Shown in pieces: positions 34,183-42,909 of a DNA stretch of 64,000 bases. Made by a program: the position numbers and the translations under genes. The stretch is from Planctomycetota bacterium. GTDB taxonomy: Bacteria > Planctomycetota > UBA1135 > UBA2386. The first letter of the stretch is position 1. Each line of letters opens with the position of its first letter. A model generated the notes under the pieces. The model did not search any database. It worked only from the letters and a program-made list of their open reading frames with translations, and was not told where the DNA came from. The stretch covers positions 151,532 to 215,531 of the forward strand of contig JANQJF010000050.1 in NCBI GenBank assembly GCA_028281765.1, given 5' to 3'.

Positions 34183-36260
34183 CCGACGGACCAGGGGCGG
34201 TTCGGGTTGTCGCGCTCGTCGTCGCGGTCGTCGCCGTGATCGCCCTGCTTCGCTGGGTGGACGACGAGGCGGCTCCGTCGGGGGGCCTCCGCTGGGCCAG
34301 CGACATCCCGCTCGTCGAGTTGGCGATTCCGGAAGACGCGATTCGTCGGCTCGAGACCGCGCTCGAGCGCGGGGATCCGCGGTTGCGGCACGAGCGTGGT
34401 GGAGACCGCCCGTTCGTCAATGCTTCGATTCGCGAGGCCGGACGGATGCGGGACTGCGAGGTCGCGATCCTCGCGCCCCCGACGCATCACGATCCCGCGA
34501 AGCCTTCCTTGCGGGTGAAGTTCCGGAAGCGCGATGCGCGCGACGGCGTGCGTCGCATCGACCTGTATCGCCCGGATGATCCGCTGGCGCTCGACGGGGT
34601 GATGTATTCGCAGCTCGGCGCAGAGCTCGGGCTGCTGTCCGACTCGCAGTCGCTGGTCCGGCTCGCGATCAACGGGGAGTTCCGCGGCGTGTACCGCGCG
34701 GCGCTGCCGACCGGCCTCGCGATGACGCAGGCGTGTGCGCGGTTCGCGGGAACGTTTCTGTTCAGCGATCCGGGCAGTGATCGATGGCGCGACGTGTCCG
34801 CGTGGCGGCGATTCGGCCGAGACGACATCGGCGGCGCGCCCCTGCGCCCGCTCCTCGCGGCGGTCGCGGCGCGAGAGCCGAAGGCGCTCGAGGGCTTGCT
34901 GGACGTCAATGCGTTCGCGAGATGGTCGGCGCTACGCCTCGCTCTCGGTCGCGTCGAGCGCAGCGAGTCGCAGGTTTGCCTGTTCTTCGCTCCTGAGCAC
35001 GGACGGTTCGAGCCGGTCGTGTGGCCGTTCGATGGCGAGACGGTGACCGACTGGAGCGGAGATCTCTCGGGTGGTTCCGAGCTGCTGGAAGCGTTGGAGA
35101 ACGTGCCGGGTTGGTCCCGTCGCCTCGCCGACGCGTGGGGCGAGCTCGAGAGCCGTCTGACCGACGACGATCTTCGTGGGCGGATCGTCGATGCCGTGGC
35201 GGCAAGCGCGAGCGCGCTCGCGCGCGACGTGGACCCGGTACCCGAGGGCGAAGCGATGGTGCGCGCCGCGGCGAGACTCGCGTCCTTCCGAGACCGCATG
35301 CCGCCGGGTGCGGCGTTCGATTCGGCGTCGTCGGGCGCCGCGGAGACGATCGTCCTCGGTCCCGGAGTCGTGCCCATCGACACGCCGCTCCGGGTCACCA
35401 CCCAGCAGGAGTTGCGAGTCGTCGCCGGGACCACGCTCGAGTTCGCGACCGACTGCGGACTGTTCGCGCGAGGAGTCGTGAGAATCGAAGGGACCGCGGA
35501 GCGGCCGGTCGTCATCCGCGGCAAGGGGAAGAACGGACGGTTCGATGGATTCGCGATCGTGGGGTCGCAGACCCGAGGGTCGTCGATTCGTCACTGTGAC
35601 TTCGAGGGTGGGCGCGCGACGACGGTGGGGCACCATCGTCTCGCCGCGGCGATCGTCGTGCATGCCTGTCCGGATGTGGCGATCGAGTCTTCGCGATTCG
35701 GGCCCGCTGGCCCGAAGGACGACACCCTGCACGTGTCGGGATCGCAGTTCCGCATTCGAGAATGTGTCTTCGAGGACGCCCGCAAAGACGCGATCGATGT
35801 CGCCTTCGGCGCCGGGGTTCTCGAGTCCGTCACCGTTCGCGGGGCTCGCCGGCACGGGATCGACGTGTCGGCGGCCGAGGTGACTCTGCGAAGAGTGCGC
35901 GTCGATGGCGCGAAGCGCGCCGGTGTCTCGGTCGGCGAAGGCGCGCGGGTGCTGCTCGAAGCCTGTGAAGTCCGAGGTTGTGCGGACGGACTGGACAGTC
36001 GCGACGGGGCACGCGTACTCGTGCGCGGCGGGAGTTTGACTGGAAACGCAACGACCGTGCGCTGCGCGTTCGAAGAGTGGCGGCACGTCGATGGAGGCGC
36101 GGTCGCGCTCGATGACAGCGACTTCGAGCCGCGCTTCGAGATCGGTGACCGGAGTGAGCTGGTGATCGCAGATGCGCGCCGTGGCGTCGTCGGGGATTGG
36201 CCGCGCGTGGTGTTCGTACCGCGCATTCCGGCGGACTGGTTGCGCGGCACTCCCCGCTGA
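34179..36260 (+). CDS. CotH-like protein with right-handed beta-helix domain
   Basis: 693 residues from ATG 34179, overlapping the upstream stop by 4 nt. An N-terminal membrane helix (RVVALVVAVVAVIALL) anchors it. Residues about 45-375 look like a diverged CotH region (LVELAIPEDAIRRLETAL, PSLRVKFRKRDARDGVRRIDLYRPD, RLAINGEFRGVYRAAL), but the WDYD-type motif is replaced by VVWPFDGETVTDWSG, so activity is uncertain. About 400-670 are short strand repeats typical of a parallel beta-helix (SSIRHCDFEGG, VAIESSRFGP, FRIRECVFEDARKDAIDV, LESVTVRGARRHGIDV). With the preceding CotH protein it forms a two-gene unit, probably acting at the cell surface. Confidence 0.8.
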   Translation: MTDGPGAVRVVALVVAVVAVIALLRWVDDEAAPSGGLRWASDIPLVELAIPEDAIRRLETALERGDPRLRHERGGDRPFVNASIREAGRMRDCEVAILAPPTHHDPAKPSLRVKFRKRDARDGVRRIDLYRPDDPLALDGVMYSQLGAELGLLSDSQSLVRLAINGEFRGVYRAALPTGLAMTQACARFAGTFLFSDPGSDRWRDVSAWRRFGRDDIGGAPLRPLLAAVAAREPKALEGLLDVNAFARWSALRLALGRVERSESQVCLFFAPEHGRFEPVVWPFDGETVTDWSGDLSGGSELLEALENVPGWSRRLADAWGELESRLTDDDLRGRIVDAVAASASALARDVDPVPEGEAMVRAAARLASFRDRMPPGAAFDSASSGAAETIVLGPGVVPIDTPLRVTTQQELRVVAGTTLEFATDCGLFARGVVRIEGTAERPVVIRGKGKNGRFDGFAIVGSQTRGSSIRHCDFEGGRATTVGHHRLAAAIVVHACPDVAIESSRFGPAGPKDDTLHVSGSQFRIRECVFEDARKDAIDVAFGAGVLESVTVRGARRHGIDVSAAEVTLRRVRVDGAKRAGVSVGEGARVLLEACEVRGCADGLDSRDGARVLVRGGSLTGNATTVRCAFEEWRHVDGGAVALDDSDFEPRFEIGDRSELVIADARRGVVGDWPRVVFVPRIPADWLRGTPR

Positions 36261-36275
36261 TGCCGTACATGAAAG

Positions 36276-36305
36276 CGGGGTCGAAGGCTCGGCTCCGACC
36301 CCGCC
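36276..36305 (-). terminator. Stem-loop between convergent genes
   Basis: GCGGGGTCG (36276-36284) pairs exactly with CGACCCCGC (36297-36305) around a 12-nt loop. On the minus strand it is followed by TTTC, so it best fits the gene at 36324, but it lies between convergent genes and may serve both. Confidence 0.55.
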
Positions 36306-36323
36306 ATCTGCGTCAGGCGAAGA

Positions 36324-37463
36324 TCACTCGTCGCCGATGCTCAAGATCATGCCACGCGACATCGAGAAGCCCTCGGGGCCGCACGGGTCGAGGCAGACAG
36401 TCTGCAGGTAGTACGTGTCACCGATCTGCGCACAGTCCGCTTCGATCGTGCAGACGAACGACGTGCCGCCGTTCGGGACGCTGAACGAGTCGACCGTGAG
36501 GTACGGCGCGGCGATCAGCAGGTTGCCGCCGAGGAACGGGATGAAGATATCATCCGGGCTGAAGCTCCAGAACAGCGCGCACATCGTGTCCGGGCCCTCG
36601 TTGCCGAGGATGATCTCCGGGCTCGTGTCGAGCTGCGGATCCGCGGCCATCGTCAGGCCGGGGACACCGTTGCAGCCGGGGAGGCCTTCGCCGTAGTTTT
36701 CCCAGAACGCTTCGACGCCGCCGTTCGGGCAGCAGAACTCGTCGCCCGAGGAGCTCGAGCCGGAGCCGGAGCTGCCGGACGCGGAGCCGGACGAGCCGGA
36801 CGTGCCCGGGCTGTTGCCGCCGCCGGACGAGCCGGAGGTGCCGGCGCTGCCCGAGCTGGCGTCGCCGGACGAGCCGTCGGTGCCGGAGCTGCCGCCGGTC
36901 GTGAGGTGCAGGCCACCGGTGCCCGAGCTGCCGGAGCCGGAGCTGCCGGACGCCGAGCCCGAAGTGCCGGAGGTGCCGGGGCTGCTGCCCGCGCCCGAGC
37001 TGCCGGACGTGCCGGCACTGTGCGAGCTGCCGTCGTGTCCCGAGCTGCCGTCGGTGCCGGAGCTGCCGTCGGGGCAGGCCGACTTCGAATTGCCTTCGCA
37101 AGACGAGCTGCCGGACGCGGAGCCGGAGGTGCCGGACGTGCCGGAGCTGCCACTGCCACCAGTCAGGAGGTGGCCGGACGAACCGGACGTGCCGGCCGAG
37201 CCGGAGCTGCCGTCGTGGCCGGAGCTACCGGAGACGCCGGAGCTGCCGACGCATGCGGTGCCGGAGCTGCCGCTGCCGGAACTACCGGATGCGGAACCGG
37301 ACGTGCCGGACGTGCCGGGGGAGCCGGCGCCGGACGAACCCGACGTGCCGGAGGAGCCCGAGCTCGCGGAGCCGGACGAACCGTCTGCACCGGAGCTACC
37401 TTGGGCGGATGCGACTGACGTGCACAACAGCATCGCCAGCGCGAAAGAAGTGAATCGCAACAT
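36324..37463 (-). CDS. Exported Ser/Gly-repeat protein with a planctomycete-type C-terminal module
   Basis: 379 residues from ATG 37463, beginning with signal peptide MLRFTSFALAMLLCTSVASAQ. Residues 22 to about 240 are almost only Ser and Gly with Thr/Ala/Asp, in GSSGxxGSSG patterns grouped into about four longer units. The C-terminal ~125 residues form a folded Cys-containing module that starts ENYGEGLPGCNGVPGLTM and includes PFLGGNLLIAAP, CLDPCGPEGFSMSRG and a final GDE. The same module ends the protein at 54583. The repeat region resembles silk- or collagen-like linkers and suggests an extended fibre or spacer that presents the C-terminal module outside the cell. The upstream 65-codon extension is not credible. 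Confidence 0.82.
   Translation of the reverse strand: MLRFTSFALAMLLCTSVASAQGSSGADGSSGSASSGSSGTSGSSGAGSPGTSGTSGSASGSSGSGSSGTACVGSSGVSGSSGHDGSSGSAGTSGSSGHLLTGGSGSSGTSGTSGSASGSSSCEGNSKSACPDGSSGTDGSSGHDGSSHSAGTSGSSGAGSSPGTSGTSGSASGSSGSGSSGTGGLHLTTGGSSGTDGSSGDASSGSAGTSGSSGGGNSPGTSGSSGSASGSSGSGSSSSGDEFCCPNGGVEAFWENYGEGLPGCNGVPGLTMAADPQLDTSPEIILGNEGPDTMCALFWSFSPDDIFIPFLGGNLLIAAPYLTVDSFSVPNGGTSFVCTIEADCAQIGDTYYLQTVCLDPCGPEGFSMSRGMILSIGDE
36746..37400 (-). repeat. Tandem Ser/Gly-coding repeat, about four units of 51-60 codons
   Basis: Within the gene above, units start near residues 22, 73, 133 and 191. Each has a GSSGxDGSSG or GSSGVSGSSG head, an SAGTSGSSG middle and a GTSGTSGSASGSSGSGSS tail, separated by unlike inserts such as HLLTGG and GGLHLTTG. 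The inner codon-level repeats make it prone to slippage. Confidence 0.8.
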
Positions 37464-37605
37464 GGATCGGGGGCCCCTTCGTGATTGAGTGTCGTTTGGG
37501 CGAGACAGGTAGACCGCGTGATTGTCCCTTGTCGCGGACGTTCCATCAAGACCGCGCGTTTGCGGACATGAAGGGATGGTGTACGTCGTGACGTATGCGC
37601 CGACG

Positions 37606-38529
37606 TCAGCGAACGCGATAGGCGACGCCTTCGGCGCCTTCCTTGTCCGGATCCACACCCAAGAAGATGAGGCCGGAACCGTTCAGCATCGTCTCTTCGC
37701 GGCGCAGGTGCACTTTGACGCCGCCGTTCGGCACGAGGTATGTGCCGTTCGAACTCTGGTCGGCGAGGATGTGCTTGCCGTCGCGCCACGACACGGTCGC
37801 GTGCGTGCGCGAAACGTATTCGCGATCGACGACGAGGTCGTTGTCGCTCTGACGGCCGATGGTGAGGCTGGTTCGCTTGCCGTCGACGTCCGTCTTGGTC
37901 TCGAGCCACTCGAGCTCGAGCGTGCGATCGCGCAGCGACTCGTCGTCGACGATCAGCGCGGTCGCGCACATCGTGGACGATGCCTGGCTCCCATTCATGC
38001 GCAGCACCGAGAACAGCTGTAGCGGCTGCGCCTTGCCTTTGACGGACACGGGCTTGAGCGGTTGCACGAGTCGGTTGTAGGCGGCGGGCAGGCGCTTGAG
38101 CAGATCCTTGGAGATCAGGATTTCCCAGGGCTTCGCGATCGATGCGATGCGCGCCGCCGTGTTCACGGCGTCGCCGAAGATGTCGCCGCCTTCCTCGACG
38201 ATCTCGCCGACGTGGATGCCCACGCGGATGCCGAGCCCGTGGGGATCCTCGCGCGACATCGCGAGTCCGGATCCGAACGCGTCACCCGGCGACGAGAAGT
38301 CGCACAGGATGCCGTCGCCGAGGTGCTTGATCACGCGGCCGTGGTGCGCGTGCACCATGCCGCTGAGTTGGCGGAGGCGATCGTCGACGAGCTCCTTGGC
38401 GGTCGCGTTGCCCTGCGATTCATAGAGCTCGGTGCTGCTGACGATGTCCGCGAACAGCACGGCCTTCTCGCGGGTGCGGGAAGGTCGGAGGAACTTGAGG
38501 ATCCGGTTCTTGACGCTCTCGAACGACAT
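37606..38529 (-). CDS. Class III adenylate/guanylate cyclase with C-terminal FHA domain
   Basis: 307 residues from ATG 38529. The cyclase domain covers about residues 20-185: ADIVSSTELYESQG with metal-binding Asp 28, HLGDGILCDF with the second Asp, and GIRVGIHVGEI plus FGDAVNTAARI, the Asn-x-x-x-Arg transition-state motif. About residues 205-295 form an FHA domain (TIGRQSDNDLVVDREYVSRTHATVSW, then DQSSNGTYL), which binds phosphothreonine. The protein has no membrane segment. It follows a cyclic-nucleotide phosphodiesterase-like gene by 14 bp, so synthesis and hydrolysis of the same nucleotide may be coupled. FHA suggests control by Ser/Thr phosphorylation. Whether cAMP or cGMP is made cannot be read from here. 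Confidence 0.92.
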   Translation of the reverse strand: MSFESVKNRILKFLRPSRTREKAVLFADIVSSTELYESQGNATAKELVDDRLRQLSGMVHAHHGRVIKHLGDGILCDFSSPGDAFGSGLAMSREDPHGLGIRVGIHVGEIVEEGGDIFGDAVNTAARIASIAKPWEILISKDLLKRLPAAYNRLVQPLKPVSVKGKAQPLQLFSVLRMNGSQASSTMCATALIVDDESLRDRTLELEWLETKTDVDGKRTSLTIGRQSDNDLVVDREYVSRTHATVSWRDGKHILADQSSNGTYLVPNGGVKVHLRREETMLNGSGLIFLGVDPDKEGAEGVAYRVR

Positions 38530-38543
38530 GAGTTTTCGCCGGG

Positions 38544-39305
38544 TCAGAATCGATACTCACGACCGCCGGCACCGATCCGCAGCCTGGCGAGTCCGAGCGA
38601 TTCGAGCTCCGCGACGACCTCACTACGGTATGCCGGTTTGATGTGAACTGCCACCACCTGGGCGGTCGCGGGGAGCTTCTCGATCTCCGCGGCGACCAGA
38701 CTGGGGGTCAAGTGCTTCGTCAGGGCCGCGTGTTTGGCCAGTCGGTCCGGGAAGCTGACCTCGATGAAGGCCGCGCGGAGATCCGGGCGGGAGCTGGCCA
38801 CTTCCCAGATGCGGTCCGTTGGGCCCGAGTCGCCGCCGAACACGACGCTGCCGGCCTCGTCCTCGAGCACGTAGCCGAACGTCGGCACGATGTGGTCCAC
38901 CGCGACCGGCGTGACGCGGATCCCGTCGACTTCGACCGGTTTTTCCGACTCGAGCGCGTGCAGTTCGAGGTACTGCTGTTCCTCCGTGCGCAGGCGGATC
39001 AAGTTGGGCCAGACGCGGTCGTTGAACACGTCCTCACGCAGGCAATCGATCGAGTGTGAGTGGCCGTGGATGTGCACCGGTCGCTGGGTGCGGTCGTAGC
39101 GTTCTTCGACGTGGAGCGGCAGCGACCCGATATGGTCCGCGTGGCTGTGGGTGAGGAACACGTGAGCGACGTCGGATTCCTCCGCGGGTCCGCCGGCGAT
39201 CCCGAGGCAGCCGGCGTCGATCGCGATCCGATCCTCCACGACGAACGTCGTCAGGTACATCTGATCGGGCGCAGCCGGGCAGGACGGGAGAATGCGGATC
39301 TTCAT
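38544..39305 (-). CDS. Metallo-beta-lactamase-fold hydrolase, class II cyclic-nucleotide phosphodiesterase-like
   Basis: 253 residues. The metal-binding motif is TH53SH55AD57H58IG, and further ligands are seen as VHIHGHSHS, VAVDHIVPTFGY, GGDSGPTD and VHIKPAY. The order TFVVEDRIAIDAG, FLTHSHADHIGSLP and VDHIVPTFGYVLED resembles class II phosphodiesterases (yeast PDE1 type), which hydrolyse cyclic AMP/GMP. A general RNase Z-like or beta-lactamase-fold hydrolase is the alternative. Its place, 6 bp after pyruvate kinase and 14 bp before a nucleotidyl cyclase, favours the phosphodiesterase reading. No signal peptide is present. Confidence 0.83.
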   Translation of the reverse strand: MKIRILPSCPAAPDQMYLTTFVVEDRIAIDAGCLGIAGGPAEESDVAHVFLTHSHADHIGSLPLHVEERYDRTQRPVHIHGHSHSIDCLREDVFNDRVWPNLIRLRTEEQQYLELHALESEKPVEVDGIRVTPVAVDHIVPTFGYVLEDEAGSVVFGGDSGPTDRIWEVASSRPDLRAAFIEVSFPDRLAKHAALTKHLTPSLVAAEIEKLPATAQVVAVHIKPAYRSEVVAELESLGLARLRIGAGGREYRF

Positions 39306-39311
39306 GGACGC

Positions 39312-40766
39312 TCAGACGCTGAGCAGGGTCACGGATGGGGTGTTCGCGGACGCCTCGGCGGCGAATCCACGCACGAGCAGGATCGAGTCGCCGGGCTTCG
39401 CGAGGTCCAGGCGCTGTGCGAGCACGCGGAGAGTCGCGATCGGATCCTCGAGCTGTTTGCCGATGACCTCGACCGGCACGACGCCCCACATCAGATTCAT
39501 GCGGCGGCAGATCTTCGCGTCGTCGGTCAGTGCGAGGATCGGCGCTGCGGGGCGCGCCGAGCTGACCGCGGTCGTCGACCGTCCGGTCGCGGTGACGACG
39601 CCGATCGCGCGCACGCGCAGGTCCCGTGACAACAGTGCCGTGGAGCGAGCGACGGCGTCGGTGAACTCGATCGGTGGGGCCGGCTCGTCCCCATCGCCGA
39701 AGCGGCCGAACGCACCCTCGCGCCACAGGTAGCCTTCGGCCTGGCGCGCGATGCGATCCATCATCTCCACCGCGCGGGTCGGGTACTCGCCGACCGCGGT
39801 CTCGGCGGAGAGCATGATCGCGTCCGCGCCGCTGAGCGCGGTGCTCGACACGTCGGCGACTTCCGCGCGCGTCGGTCGTGGATTCTCGATCATCGACTCG
39901 AGCATCTGGGTTGCGACGATCACGGGCTTGTGGCGTTCTCGCGCGATGTCGACGAGCAGGCGCTGTGCGACGGGAACCTGTTCTGGCGGCAGTTCGACGC
40001 CGAGGTCGCCACGCGCGACCATGATCGCGTCCGCGATGTCGAGAATCTGATCCGCCTGATCGAGCGCTTCTGGCCGCTCGATCTTCGCGATGATCGGGGT
40101 GTCGTGCCCCAATCCGTCTAAGAACGAGCGCAGGTCGTGGACGTCACCGGGCGAACGCACGAACGACTGCGCGAGGAAGTCCACGCCGAGTTCGAGTGCG
40201 AACGCCGCGTCGGCCTTGTCCTTGTCCGTGAGCGAGGGTGCGGTCACCTCGACGTCCGGAAGGTTGATCCCCTTGCGGTCCCCGAGCATGCCGCCCTCGA
40301 CGACCGTGCAGTGGACCTCGGTGCCTTCGATCCGATCGGCGCGCAGCTCCATGATCCCGTCCGCGAGCAGGATGCGCGCGCCCGGACGGATGTCGTCGGC
40401 GAGAGACGCGTACTGGGACGGGATCAGGCCCGGTTCGCCGGGCACGTCACGCGTCGTCACGATCACGCTGGTGCCGGTCTTCAGCTCGATCCGGCCGCCC
40501 GGGAACACGCCGGTGCGGATCTTCGGTCCGCACAGATCGGCCAGCACGGCGACGTAGCAGCACGCTTGCTCGGCGGCGCTGCGGATGCGCGCGTAGGCCT
40601 CGGCGTGGGCCGCGTGCTCACCGTGCGACATGTTGAGGCGGAACACGTCGACGCCGCTCGCGATCAGCTCACGGATGACCGTTTCGTCACTCGACGCAGG
40701 TCCGATCGTGGCGATGATCTTCGTGCGCCGCGTCGCGAGCAGGGGGACTGCGGCTTCGAGGCTCAT
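39312..40766 (-). CDS. pyk: Pyruvate kinase
   Basis: 484 residues from ATG 40766 (MSLEAAVPLLATRRTKIIATIGPASS); the 59-codon extension upstream looks non-coding. Family landmarks are FRLNMSHG, the catalytic-Lys block IIAKIERPEALDQ, the Mg-binding MVARGDLGVELP, and the C-terminal domain HKPVIVATQMLESM and DAIMLSAETAVGEYP. Length and motifs are complete, so it should convert phosphoenolpyruvate and ADP to pyruvate and ATP. It is first in an apparent operon with the phosphodiesterase-like and cyclase genes, 6 bp before the former. The ~87 bp between the terminator hairpin at 40854 and the start codon must hold its promoter. Confidence 0.97.
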   Translation of the reverse strand: MSLEAAVPLLATRRTKIIATIGPASSDETVIRELIASGVDVFRLNMSHGEHAAHAEAYARIRSAAEQACCYVAVLADLCGPKIRTGVFPGGRIELKTGTSVIVTTRDVPGEPGLIPSQYASLADDIRPGARILLADGIMELRADRIEGTEVHCTVVEGGMLGDRKGINLPDVEVTAPSLTDKDKADAAFALELGVDFLAQSFVRSPGDVHDLRSFLDGLGHDTPIIAKIERPEALDQADQILDIADAIMVARGDLGVELPPEQVPVAQRLLVDIARERHKPVIVATQMLESMIENPRPTRAEVADVSSTALSGADAIMLSAETAVGEYPTRAVEMMDRIARQAEGYLWREGAFGRFGDGDEPAPPIEFTDAVARSTALLSRDLRVRAIGVVTATGRSTTAVSSARPAAPILALTDDAKICRRMNLMWGVVPVEVIGKQLEDPIATLRVLAQRLDLAKPGDSILLVRGFAAEASANTPSVTLLSV

Positions 40767-40853
40767 GGGTTGGGTGTGCGGGCGCGGTGACCCGTGCGGT
40801 GACTCGGGGGCTACGATAGCGCGGTTCTCGTTCGGGCCGTCACTCGGCCAACG

Positions 40854-40883
40854 AAAAAGGCCCGGCCGAAGCGGCCGGGCCTT
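40854..40883 (-). terminator. Rho-independent terminator of the GSDH gene
   Basis: GGCCCGGCC (40859-40867) pairs with GGCCGGGCC (40873-40881) around a GAAGC loop. On the minus strand it is followed by five Ts (40858-40854), and lies about 23 nt past the stop at 40906. Confidence 0.85.
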
Positions 40884-40905
40884 GTTCACGACGGAGACGG
40901 GAAAC

Positions 40906-42909
40906 CTAGAGGTAGGTGAACGTCGTAGTCGTCGTGCAGCCACCCGGCGTGGTGATCAGCACGTTCGCGACGCCGGGCGTGCCCGGCGGCGTGTTGCAGA
41001 TGATCACGGTCGCCGATGCCGTCGTGATCGTCGCGGGGTTGCCGCCGATCGTCACGGTCGAGTTCGGAGCGAAGCCGCTGCCGATGATGATCAGGCCGGT
41101 GCCGCCCGCGGCGGGACCGGAGTTGTTGATCGTGTTGTTGACGGCGGGCGTCGGGTTGAACGAAGCGCTGTCGAACTGGCTGTCCGGGTTCGTCACCACG
41201 ACGGTCGAGTCGCACGGCACGCCGGCCGGCATCGAGAACGTGATCGCCGACGGGGTGTTCGTCAGCGTTGCGACCGGCGAACCGCCCACCGTGACCGTCG
41301 CGCCCGGGAGGAAGTCCGAGCCGTTGATCGTGATGGTCGAGCCCGGGGCCGCGCTCAGCGGGTTGATCGTGGAGACGATCGGGGCCGCCGCCGCGTTGAA
41401 CACGGTGAAGAGGGCGTTCGAGAGCGTGACGCCACCGATACCGAGGTCGATGATCGCGGCTTGGTGGTAGACCGGCAGGGCGGTGACGCCGCCGGGCACT
41501 TCGAACGACGCTTCACCGTCTGCGTCCGTCGTCAGTGGGATCTGGAACGAAACCGGGACCGGGACGAGGTCACCGAAGCCCGGGATCGGCAGCGTGACCG
41601 GGTTGCTCGCGACGCCGAAGATCACGGCGGCGTTCGAGTTGGCCGGCGCGTCGCGCAACAGGAGGGTCGTCGTGTTGCCGAGGCCGGAGACACCGCAGGC
41701 CTCGTAGATCGGGGTCAGGCCGTTGCTTCCTTGCGAACCGGGGCCGGCGTCGTTGTTCGACAGGATGCCGTCCGGGACGATCTTGTAGACGTTGCTGCCG
41801 GCGCAGTAGTAGATCTCGCCGTAGGCGTCTTCGCCGAACGAAGTCAGGCTGCCGCCGCCGAGGACGCTCGTCTGGTCGACGATGTTGAACAGCGAGCTGC
41901 CGTTCCACTCCATCGACCAGATGCGGCCGCTGCAGTAGTCACCGTGGAAGTAGGTGCCGCGCAGGCCGGGCATCGCGCACCCGCGGTAGCGATAGCCGCC
42001 GACGATCGAGCAGTTCTGGCTCGTCGGCAGGGTGCGAATCGGGTCGGTCAGGAGCGGCGAGTTGCAGGACGGTGCGCCGTTGCACGGGGCCGCGAAGCAG
42101 TTCGTGCCTTCCATGACCTTCCAGCCGAGGTTCTCACCGCCGGTGCTCGATGCGGGCAGGAAGTTGAGCTCTTCGAGCGCGTTCTGGCCGACGTCGCCGA
42201 TCCACATGTCGCCGGTCTCACGGTCGAAGCTGAAGCGCCACGGGTTGCGCAGGCCGATGTGCCAGATCTCGTCGAGGGTGCCACCCACGCCGACGAAGGG
42301 GTTGCTCGCCGGAGCGACCGCGGGGCCGTTCGGGTTCGCGTCGACGTCGACGCGGAGCATCTTGCCGAGGAAGTTGCCACGGTTCTGCGCGCGGCAGCCC
42401 GGGTCGCCGCCGGAGCCACCGTCCCCGTGCGCGATGTAGAGGTACCCGTCGGGGCCGAACTGGATGCAGCCCGCGTTGTGGTTGCTGAACGGCTGCGAGA
42501 CGGGGCCGTGCATCAGCGTGCCGCTCGAGGCGTTCGCGACGTCCGGGTTTGTGGAGCTGCGCTGGTAGCGCTCGACGACCGTCGCACCGTCGGGATCGCG
42601 CGTGTAGTTGACGTAGAAGTAGCCGTTGTTGTTGTAGTCCGGGTGGAACGCGATGCCGAGAAGGCCGCGCTCGCCGCCGCTCCGCACGGGGCCGGTGATG
42701 TCGAGGAACAGCGTAGTGACGCCGTTCTTGACCAGGCGAATGCGGCCGGCCTGTTCGCCGACGAAGACGCGGTCGTAGTCGCCGTCCGGGGAACCGACCC
42801 AGATCGGCGCAGAGAAGCCGGTCGCGAAAGTCTCACGGGTGATCGTCTGCGCGTCGACCGTGGCGGTGAGGAGGGACGCGACACAAAAGGCGAGGAACTT
42901 GGAGTTCAT
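40906..42909 (-). CDS. Exported GSDH-like (PQQ-type) sugar dehydrogenase with two IPT/TIG domains
   Basis: 667 residues from ATG 42909, with signal peptide MNSKFLAFCVASLLTATVDAQ. About residues 25-375 form the glucose/sorbosone dehydrogenase six-bladed propeller: FATGFSAPIWVGSPDG, GERGLLGIAFHPDY, SNHNAGCIQFGPDGYLYIAHGDGG, EIWHIGLRNPWRFSFD and IVGGYRYRG. His and Arg residues for PQQ appear conserved (NHN, GLRNPWR). A beta-rich linker module (about 395-500) and two IPT/TIG domains follow (TITINGSDFLPGATVTVGG, LIIIGSGFAPNSTVTIGG). The end TPGGCTTTTTFTYL nearly equals that of the lectin-like protein at 29199. It probably oxidises sugars outside the cell. Confidence 0.92.
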   Translation of the reverse strand: MNSKFLAFCVASLLTATVDAQTITRETFATGFSAPIWVGSPDGDYDRVFVGEQAGRIRLVKNGVTTLFLDITGPVRSGGERGLLGIAFHPDYNNNGYFYVNYTRDPDGATVVERYQRSSTNPDVANASSGTLMHGPVSQPFSNHNAGCIQFGPDGYLYIAHGDGGSGGDPGCRAQNRGNFLGKMLRVDVDANPNGPAVAPASNPFVGVGGTLDEIWHIGLRNPWRFSFDRETGDMWIGDVGQNALEELNFLPASSTGGENLGWKVMEGTNCFAAPCNGAPSCNSPLLTDPIRTLPTSQNCSIVGGYRYRGCAMPGLRGTYFHGDYCSGRIWSMEWNGSSLFNIVDQTSVLGGGSLTSFGEDAYGEIYYCAGSNVYKIVPDGILSNNDAGPGSQGSNGLTPIYEACGVSGLGNTTTLLLRDAPANSNAAVIFGVASNPVTLPIPGFGDLVPVPVSFQIPLTTDADGEASFEVPGGVTALPVYHQAAIIDLGIGGVTLSNALFTVFNAAAAPIVSTINPLSAAPGSTITINGSDFLPGATVTVGGSPVATLTNTPSAITFSMPAGVPCDSTVVVTNPDSQFDSASFNPTPAVNNTINNSGPAAGGTGLIIIGSGFAPNSTVTIGGNPATITTASATVIICNTPPGTPGVANVLITTPGGCTTTTTFTYL

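Noticed and set aside
36802..37488. Plus-strand frame translating as PELPxVPELP repeats
   Set aside because: It is the antisense of the Ser/Gly repeat; the real gene has a signal peptide and a C-terminal module shared with another protein.
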